Below, piece by piece: positions 1-4,498 of a DNA stretch of 6,508 nucleotides. The notes under the pieces are model-generated. The model did not search any database and was not told the DNA's origin. It saw only the letters and a list, made by a program, of their open reading frames with translations. The stretch's first letter is position 1, and every line of letters begins with the position of its first letter. Source of the DNA: Deltaproteobacteria bacterium (GTDB taxonomy: Bacteria; Myxococcota_A; UBA9160; UBA4427); the NCBI GenBank assembly GCA_011051925.1, contig DRKE01000331.1, forward strand, positions 1 to 6,508, given 5' to 3'. A program made the position numbers and the translations under genes.

Positions 1-15
1 GAAAGCCCTCTCGGT

Positions 16-21
16 AGGAGG
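16..21 (+). promoter_or_regulatory. Strong ribosome binding site of the receiver-domain gene
   Basis: AGGAGG, a full match to the core anti-16S sequence, lies 6 nt before the ATG at 28. It fixes the start of the receiver gene and implies efficient translation. The promoter must lie left of the window, since only 27 bases precede the gene. Confidence 0.8.
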
Positions 22-27
22 CCCGGC

Positions 28-465
28 ATGGCTCGAATTCTCGTCGTGGATGGAAACGCCGATTTCCGTGAGATCGCCCGGTCGCTGCTCGAAGGCGAAG
101 CCCATGAGGTCATCGAGTCCCGGGATGGCCTGGCGGGACTGCAACGCGCGGTCGAGGATGCGCCGGACCTGATCCTGCTCGATCTCGATCTGCCCGGGCT
201 GGCTGGAGACGACCTGTGCCGGCGATTGCGGCGGGAGCCGGGGACGGCGGGAATTCCCGTGGTGATCTGGTCCTCGTCCTTCGACGAGGAGGGCCGCGCC
301 CGGGCGATCGAGGCCGGGGCAGGGGCCTTCGTCGCGCGATCGTTCCGATTCGGGGATCTGCTGGAGAGGGTGCGAAGCCTGCTCGCCGAAAGCGCGGGCG
401 GCTGGCCTACGGCGATGATGTCGCGCGAACCGGACGCCGAACCGAGCGTTCGGGGTCCGATCTGA
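28..465 (+). CDS. Stand-alone response-regulator receiver domain protein with an altered active site
   Basis: The 145-aa product is a single CheY-like receiver domain, a cytoplasmic alpha/beta fold that normally takes a phosphoryl group from a histidine kinase. The family pattern is clear: beta-1 is ILVVD (residues 4-8), the segment DLILLDLDLPG (47-57) carries the presumed phosphoacceptor Asp52, and beta-4 is PVVIWSSS (77-84). Several conserved positions deviate. The usual second acidic residue after Asp8 is Gly9 followed by Asn10. The conserved Thr of beta-4 is Ser82. The conserved Lys-Pro pair of beta-5 is Arg104-Ser105 (sequence FVARSF). The domain ends near residue 121, and about 24 polar, Pro-rich residues follow with no DNA-binding or enzymatic output domain. 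The start is set by the AGGAGG motif. No kinase gene is in view. It is probably a single-domain signalling adaptor, either weakly phosphorylatable or a pseudo-receiver. The family call is firm; the biological role is unknown. Confidence 0.9.
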   Translation: MARILVVDGNADFREIARSLLEGEAHEVIESRDGLAGLQRAVEDAPDLILLDLDLPGLAGDDLCRRLRREPGTAGIPVVIWSSSFDEEGRARAIEAGAGAFVARSFRFGDLLERVRSLLAESAGGWPTAMMSREPDAEPSVRGPI

Positions 466-490
466 TTCACCCGGGCCCCGCTGGTGCCCT

Positions 491-1414
491 TCATTCGGGA
501 TCGGATGAGACGGGGTGCCGGGAACCGGACGTGTCGGGAGGGGGCGAAGCGGGTGCCTCTGCCCGGATCGGATTCCATGCGATCCAGATCGCGCTCGCGA
601 GAATCGCTCCACCCCCCAGCCAGGTCCATCGATCCGGTCGTTCGCCGAAAACCAGGAAACCCCAGCACGCGGCAAAAAGGACCTGCAGATACGACAGGGC
701 CGTGCCGGGGCCTGCACGCAGGCGGGCCAGGCCACGGGTCAGGCTGACCTGTCCGATCTGGGTGGCGATCCCGACGCCCAACAGAAGCCACCAGTCGGGC
801 ACGGAGGGCCAGACGAAGACCGGGACCATCGCCGGGATCGCCAGCGGGACGGTGACGAGGGGGAAATAGAAGACGATGACGAGGGCGTTCTCCTCGCGCG
901 CGAGGCGACGGACGACGACGTAGGCGGCGGCGCTGAAGCTGGCCCCGGCGATGGCCACCCCGACCCAGAGCGGGTCGAGGGGGGCACCCGAGTCGCCGAA
1001 GACCGATTCGGGATGGGCGACGAGCAGGACACCGAGCAGACTCGACGCAGTCGCGAAGGCGAGACGCCGCGTCAGGGCTTCGCCGAGGAAGCAGCCCGCC
1101 AGGATCGCCGTGATCGACGGGTGCAGATATTGGAGGACGGTCGCTTCGGCCAGGGGCAGATGCGTGAGCGCCGCATACACACAGGAGAGTCCCGCGAAGC
1201 CGAGCGTGCCTCGCAGCCAGAGCAGGCGGCGATTCCGGCCCCAGGGCGAGACACCGGCGCGGCGAAGGAGGGACCCGCTGAGAACGAGACTGAGGAGTGC
1301 CCGGGCGAAGACGATCTCCTGGCTCGGCAGCCGCTCGCCGGCGAGCTTCACGAAGACCGTCATGACGCTGAATGCGAAGGCACTCGTGAGCATCAGCAGG
1401 GCGCCCGGCTGCAT
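491..1414 (-). CDS. DMT superfamily (EamA family) transporter
   Basis: The 307-aa product is an inner-membrane protein with two EamA repeats, each about five hydrophobic segments, giving ten predicted helices. This is the usual plan and length for drug/metabolite exporters of the EamA type. Repeat 1 spans roughly residues 4-135, with family-typical stretches VKLAGERLPSQEIVFAR (22-38) and LRGTLGFAG (67-75), the latter followed by a helix ending near LPLAEATVLQYLHP (86-99). Repeat 2 spans about 149-281 and contains GIATQIGQVSLTRGLA (215-230), SYLQVLFAACWGFLVFGE (241-258) and the closing helix WLGGGAILASAIWIAW (265-280). A polar Pro/Ser-rich tail follows residue 282. The ATG at 1414 is chosen because GGAG lies 9 nt upstream and the hydrophobic segments begin directly after it. 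The reading frame stays open far upstream, but that stretch covers the promoter region and the opposite-strand gene. It diverges from the M20 gene. EamA substrates range from amino acids to nucleotide derivatives, so none is assigned. Confidence 0.9.
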   Translation of the reverse strand: MQPGALLMLTSAFAFSVMTVFVKLAGERLPSQEIVFARALLSLVLSGSLLRRAGVSPWGRNRRLLWLRGTLGFAGLSCVYAALTHLPLAEATVLQYLHPSITAILAGCFLGEALTRRLAFATASSLLGVLLVAHPESVFGDSGAPLDPLWVGVAIAGASFSAAAYVVVRRLAREENALVIVFYFPLVTVPLAIPAMVPVFVWPSVPDWWLLLGVGIATQIGQVSLTRGLARLRAGPGTALSYLQVLFAACWGFLVFGERPDRWTWLGGGAILASAIWIAWNPIRAEAPASPPPDTSGSRHPVSSDPE

Positions 1415-1484
1415 GGATCTCGTCTCCGTGGAAGGCGGCCTCGGGTGTCGTCCCGTTCGCGGTGGGGTGTCGGGGGCGGCCATC

Positions 1485-1524
1485 TTGACATGCTTTGGAC
1501 GTGGCCGCCCACCGCCGGTAGACT
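1485..1524 (+). promoter_or_regulatory. Candidate promoter region of the M20 peptidase gene
   Basis: In the 172-bp divergent intergenic region (1415-1586) two -35-like boxes occur, TTGACA (1485-1490, perfect consensus) and TTGGAC (1495-1500). One -10-like box TAGACT (1519-1524) follows. TTGGAC and TAGACT are 18 bp apart, a usable spacing, whereas the perfect TTGACA has no good -10 at 17 bp. A 6-bp inverted repeat CCACCG/CGGTGG (1509-1514 and 1525-1530) brackets the -10 box. No convincing promoter for the leftward transporter gene was seen here. The assignment is by eye and tentative. Confidence 0.35.
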
Positions 1525-1586
1525 CGGTGGCCCTCTCTGCCATGCGAGGGTCGGTGCGTCCACGAATCGACCCGTCCAGGGGTCTC

Positions 1587-2768
1587 ATGACCGGACTCGC
1601 CACGAGCATTCGGCATCTTCGCGATCTCGTCGCGATCCCCTCGGTCAACCCGATGGGGCGGGACGATCTGCCTGCGGAGATCGTCGGGGAGCAGGCGATG
1701 GCCGAACACGTCGCCGCCGTGCTTTCCCGATTGGGGATGGATGCCGCCCTCGTCGGTCGATCCGGACGGATCAGTGTCGTCGCCGAGGCCTCGGTTTCGA
1801 AGGACGCGGACACGCTGCTCGTCGCGAGCCATCTCGATACCGTGCCCGTGGACGGAATGGAGATCGATCCCTTCGATCCCGTGATCGAAGGCGATCGCCT
1901 GCTGGGTCGTGGCTCGTGCGATACGAAGGCCGGGATGGCGGCCCTCCTGGAAGCCCTCGAGCGGGTTCTCGAGCGGGGCCGGCTCGGCCGGAACCTGATC
2001 GTCGTCGGCGAAGCGGACGAGGAACTCGGGAGTCTGGGCGTCACCGATGTCCTGGCCCATCTCGGAGAGCATCGCCCCGACTGGGTGCTCGCCACCGAAC
2101 CGACGGACCTGCGGCTGATCAATGCCCACAAGGGCGTCGTCCATGCCCGGGTCGCCGCGCGGGGACGGGCGTGTCATAGCTCGGATCCCGGAGCGGGTCG
2201 CAACGCGATCGTGCTGCTGGCACGGGCGATCCTCGGAATCGAGGCCGGTGCTTCGATCCTGCGCGAACGGCCTCATCCCCGACTCGGCCCTCCGACCCTT
2301 TCCGTCGGCCTGATCGAAGGTGGCCAGGCGCCGAATATCGTTCCGGATGAAGCCCGGATCTGGATCGATCGGAGAACAATTCCGGGCGAGAGCCCCGAGA
2401 CGGTCCGGAGCCAGATCGAGGCAAGCCTCGAGGCCGCCGGGCTTTCGGCCGATGTCTTCGTGGAGTCCTGCACGGAGGAGAAGCCGCCGCTCGAAACGGC
2501 CTCCGACTCGATGGCAACGCTGACGACTGCGGAAGCGCTCGAATCGGTCGGGCTCTCTCCCGACTGCGGGCAGGTGGCTTTCGGGACCGATGCCGGCGTG
2601 TTCGAGCGTGCGGGGATCCCCGGTGTCGTCCTCGGGCCGGGCTCGATCGACGTCGCACACACGTCCCGGGAATTCGTTCCGATCGGCGAAGTCGAGATCA
2701 TGGTGCGCATCTTCGAGCGTCTCCTCGAAGGGGACGGGGCCATCATGGAGCTTCCCCACCGGGAATGA
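1587..2768 (+). CDS. M20 family metallopeptidase (ArgE/DapE-type deacylase)
   Basis: The 393-aa product is a cytosolic zinc-dependent amidohydrolase of the M20 family, which contains acetylornithine deacetylase, succinyl-diaminopimelate desuccinylase and related deacylases and dipeptidases. All expected metal and catalytic residues are present: His82 and Asp84 in SHLDTVP (81-87), bridging Asp112 in GRGSCDTKAGMAA (107-119), catalytic Glu145 and metal ligand Glu146 in ADEELGS (143-149), Glu171 in ATEPTD (169-174), and His358 in AHTSREFVP (357-365). The inserted dimerisation domain, about 180-295, carries the conserved His197 (CHSSDPGAGRNAI). The C-terminal part GTDAGVFERAGIPGVVLGPGSI is ArgE-like. 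Length is normal for the family. The ATG at 1587 has AGGGG just upstream (1578-1582). An in-frame ATG at 1542 would add 15 polar residues and has no ribosome binding site. No other arginine or lysine biosynthesis gene is nearby, so I do not assign argE or dapE; a general amide or dipeptide hydrolase is also possible. Confidence 0.92.
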   Translation: MTGLATSIRHLRDLVAIPSVNPMGRDDLPAEIVGEQAMAEHVAAVLSRLGMDAALVGRSGRISVVAEASVSKDADTLLVASHLDTVPVDGMEIDPFDPVIEGDRLLGRGSCDTKAGMAALLEALERVLERGRLGRNLIVVGEADEELGSLGVTDVLAHLGEHRPDWVLATEPTDLRLINAHKGVVHARVAARGRACHSSDPGAGRNAIVLLARAILGIEAGASILRERPHPRLGPPTLSVGLIEGGQAPNIVPDEARIWIDRRTIPGESPETVRSQIEASLEAAGLSADVFVESCTEEKPPLETASDSMATLTTAEALESVGLSPDCGQVAFGTDAGVFERAGIPGVVLGPGSIDVAHTSREFVPIGEVEIMVRIFERLLEGDGAIMELPHRE

Positions 2769-2853
2769 CCCGCCCGGTCCTCGCCTCAAGACGGAAAGCG
2801 CCGGCGCCGATGGATCCGGGGAGTGCCGAAGACGGCCCGAAAGGACTTCCGCG

Positions 2854-3528
2854 ATGCCGAGACGCTTCCTGCTGGCATTCTTCGTCGGATCCGCCCTGCT
2901 CGCCGCGGGCTGTGCGAGCGGACCACCGCCGACGCCCGTCGAAAGGGGCGAGGCGGCGCTCGCGGCCGGCGATTGGCGCGAAGCCCGGGATCATTTTGCC
3001 GAGGCCCTGCGCCTGGATGGGCGTTCCGCCCGGGCGTGGCTGGGACGCGCGCGAGCCGAATTGGCGGGGCGCGATCCCGAGGCTGCACTCCGGAGTCTCG
3101 CGCGGCTCTCGAAGGTCGATCGTGATTTCTTCGTCGGGAATGCGCGGCCGACCTGGGGCGAGGCGTTGGAGGCGGCGACGGTGGATCGCCTCGCGCGCGG
3201 GAAGAGCCGCGAGGCGCTCGCCTCGGTTCGCGCCCTCGCCCGGCTCGAACCCGGGCGCCGGGGGCTCGACCCGCTGCTCGGCCGGACGCTCATCGCCGAA
3301 GCCGATCGCTTGCGCTGGTCCGGCGACCGGAAGGCGGCTCTCGCGCTCTATCGCGAAGCGGTCCAGGTCGTTCCCGAGACGCTGGAGGCCTGGGTGGGTG
3401 CCGCCGAGATCCTGCTCGAGAGCCGGAGGGGATCGGAGGCGATGGCGCTCCTCGAAGCGGCCCGCAAGCGCCATCCGACCGCGGGCGTGATCCGCGCGCT
3501 CACGCTCCAGGCCATGGCGATGCGATAG
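2854..3528 (+). CDS. TPR-containing lipoprotein
   Basis: The 224-aa product begins with a lipoprotein signal peptide: Arg3-Arg4, a hydrophobic core at residues 5-18, and a lipobox AAGC with the lipidated Cys20. A short Pro-rich linker (24-28) follows. The mature part is helical and Ala/Leu/Arg-rich. One TPR-like pair is seen at about 30-88 (pattern AALAAGDWREARDHFAEALRLD, then the second helix pair around ARAELAGRDPEAALRSL). A second block lies at about 147-214 (SGDRKAALALYREAVQVVPE, then EILLESRRGSEAMALLEAA). The segment between them is less regular. TPR lipoproteins usually scaffold envelope complexes, for example in outer-membrane assembly or pilus biogenesis, but no specific family is recognised. 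The start has AAAGGA 8 nt upstream. It follows the M20 gene by 85 bp with no obvious terminator or promoter between them, so cotranscription is likely. The next residue after Cys20 is Ala21, which does not suggest inner-membrane retention under the E. coli Asp+2 rule. Confidence 0.85.
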   Translation: MPRRFLLAFFVGSALLAAGCASGPPPTPVERGEAALAAGDWREARDHFAEALRLDGRSARAWLGRARAELAGRDPEAALRSLARLSKVDRDFFVGNARPTWGEALEAATVDRLARGKSREALASVRALARLEPGRRGLDPLLGRTLIAEADRLRWSGDRKAALALYREAVQVVPETLEAWVGAAEILLESRRGSEAMALLEAARKRHPTAGVIRALTLQAMAMR

Positions 3529-3532
3529 GCGG

Positions 3533-3551
3533 CGTGACGTGCTGCGTCACG
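3533..3551. terminator. Hairpin between convergent genes, possible bidirectional terminator
   Basis: The 28-bp gap between the stop codons of two converging genes holds a perfect 7-bp stem, CGTGACG (3533-3539) and CGTCACG (3545-3551), around a 5-nt loop TGCTG. Its position suits transcription termination from both sides. No T-run follows on either strand, so it is not a canonical intrinsic terminator; it may instead stabilise 3' ends. Confidence 0.45.
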
Positions 3552-3556
3552 GATGC

Positions 3557-4348
3557 TCAGTGGACGGTGACGCGGACGGGAATCCAGCGGTCGATGATCG
3601 GTTCGATCAGGCCTTCGCGCTTCCAGTGGGCCAGGGTCGCATCGAGGAGGCTCCAGAGCTTCGCATCGTCCGGTCGGACGGCCCATGCGAGTTCCTCCCG
3701 GGTGAGCGGTTGATAGAGTCCCTGCAGGTCGCGAGACGACGGATCTCCCGCCAGACGCCAGACGGTCGGCGCGTCGTGGATGAAATAGTCGATGCGTCCT
3801 GCCCGCAGACTGCGGATCCCCTCATCGACGCTGTCGAAGGCGAAACTCGTCGCCCGTGGCAGCTGGTCGGCGACGAATCGCTCTCCGCTGGTTCCGCGTT
3901 CATAGCCGATCCGTGCGCCCTTGCGGCGGATCAGCTGGCTTCGACCGAGGCGGGCGATATCGCTCGAGCGGATCAACAGGAGCTGCCCCACCGTCATGTA
4001 CGGCTCCGTGAACCGGACACGCTGGCGACGTTCGGGTGTGATCGACATCCCGCTCATGATGACGTCGATCTCGCCTCGCAGCAGGGTGTCGATCAGATCG
4101 GGGAAGGGATGGACCTCGAAGACGATCCTGCGGCCGAGCGCGTCGCCCAGTCTCCGGGCGAAGTCGGCTTCGATACCCCGGATCTCGCCCTGGTCCTCGA
4201 AGATCACCGGGGGGTAGGTCGGCGATACGCCCACCCGGAGCACGGGTCGCGACGATGCCGAGCCGGGGCCGCGGCCTCCGCAGCCGCTCGCGAGAAGGGC
4301 ACCCAGGAAGATCGCGAGGACGAGTCGAAGCGGGCGGATCGAATTCAT
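3557..4348 (-). CDS. Family 3 extracellular solute-binding lipoprotein (amino-acid type)
   Basis: The 263-aa product is a periplasmic binding protein of the SBP_bac_3 family, anchored by lipidation. The signal peptide spans residues 1-22 with lipobox ASGC and lipidated Cys23. The mature domain opens with PVLRVGVSPTYPPVIFED (35-52), the standard first strand with the aromatic ligand-contact region. IRGIEADFARRLGDALG (56-72) and EIDVIMSGMSITPERRQRV (93-111) follow; Arg107 sits where the family's carboxylate-binding arginine lies. RFTEPYM (112-118), the GTSGERF loop (152-158) and RIDYFIHDAP (185-194), with a probable ligand Asp192, complete the pattern. Length is typical for a complete single-domain protein. 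The ribosome binding site is weak (GGGA 8 nt before the ATG). Homologues usually bring polar amino acids to an ABC permease, but no permease or ATPase gene is adjacent. The same fold also occurs in cyclohexadienyl dehydratase and sensor proteins, so a non-transport role is possible. It diverges from pepN. Confidence 0.88.
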   Translation of the reverse strand: MNSIRPLRLVLAIFLGALLASGCGGRGPGSASSRPVLRVGVSPTYPPVIFEDQGEIRGIEADFARRLGDALGRRIVFEVHPFPDLIDTLLRGEIDVIMSGMSITPERRQRVRFTEPYMTVGQLLLIRSSDIARLGRSQLIRRKGARIGYERGTSGERFVADQLPRATSFAFDSVDEGIRSLRAGRIDYFIHDAPTVWRLAGDPSSRDLQGLYQPLTREELAWAVRPDDAKLWSLLDATLAHWKREGLIEPIIDRWIPVRVTVH

Positions 4349-4422
4349 GCCGGTCCCGTGAGCGGATGAACGCCGCAGGGCCGGGCGGTGCCGGACCCGG
4401 CCGTGGATTTCCGCGAGCGTGT

Positions 4423-4443
4423 CTGCAAGCTAGTGCCTTGCAG
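4423..4443. repeat. Perfect 7-bp inverted repeat, operator-like
   Basis: CTGCAAG (4423-4429) and CTTGCAG (4437-4443) are exact reverse complements separated by 7 bp, with half-site centres 14 bp apart. The right arm covers the candidate -35 box of the pepN promoter. The size and placement suit a dimeric regulator's binding site. An RNA hairpin is less likely because the repeat lies upstream of the predicted rightward start, although a leftward transcript could contain it. Confidence 0.5.
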
Positions 4444-4466
4444 TCGGATTCGCCAATTCCTACTTT
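4438..4466 (+). promoter_or_regulatory. Candidate sigma-70-type promoter of pepN
   Basis: TTGCAG (4438-4443) and TACTTT (4461-4466) are separated by exactly 17 bp, the optimal spacing, and lie in the most A+T-rich patch of the 150-bp divergent region (4349-4498). Each box matches the consensus at four of six positions. Transcription would start near 4473, giving a leader of about 26 nt before the ATG at 4499. A leftward promoter for the binding-protein gene may use TTGGCG and TAGCTT on the minus strand of the same patch (18-bp spacing), but this is weaker. Confidence 0.5.
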
Positions 4467-4478
4467 GCCTCGCCAATT
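4450..4478. repeat. Direct repeat TCGCCAATT, two copies phased by 20 bp
   Basis: The 9-mer TCGCCAATT occurs at 4450-4458 and again at 4470-4478, exactly 20 bp apart, about two helical turns. The first copy lies in the spacer of the candidate pepN promoter and the second covers the predicted start of transcription. The second copy is followed by GG and so completes the palindrome CCAATTGG (4473-4480). This is consistent with tandem binding of a regulator on one DNA face, though no regulator can be named. Confidence 0.5.
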
Positions 4479-4498
4479 GGACCCGGGGGCACCTGCCG

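Noticed and set aside
466..490. Possible terminator hairpin between the receiver gene and the transporter gene
   Set aside because: Only a 4-bp CACC/GGTG pairing around a GC-rich loop is visible, with no T-run. It is too weak to call.
951..1586. N-terminal extension of the M20 frame
   Set aside because: It runs antisense through the transporter gene and the intergenic region. The family's N-terminus fits the ATG at 1587, which has an AGGGG ribosome binding site.
1415..2131. N-terminal extension of the transporter frame on the minus strand
   Set aside because: The extension has no hydrophobic segments, overlaps the opposite-strand M20 gene, and the start at 1414 has a good ribosome binding site. 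The intermediate ATG at 1483 would add 23 polar residues without such a site.
515..2179. A 554-codon open frame on the plus strand across the transporter gene and the start of the M20 gene
   Set aside because: It lies antisense to the EamA gene and then out of frame within the M20 gene. Its composition is low-complexity and highly charged, a shadow of the real coding frames.
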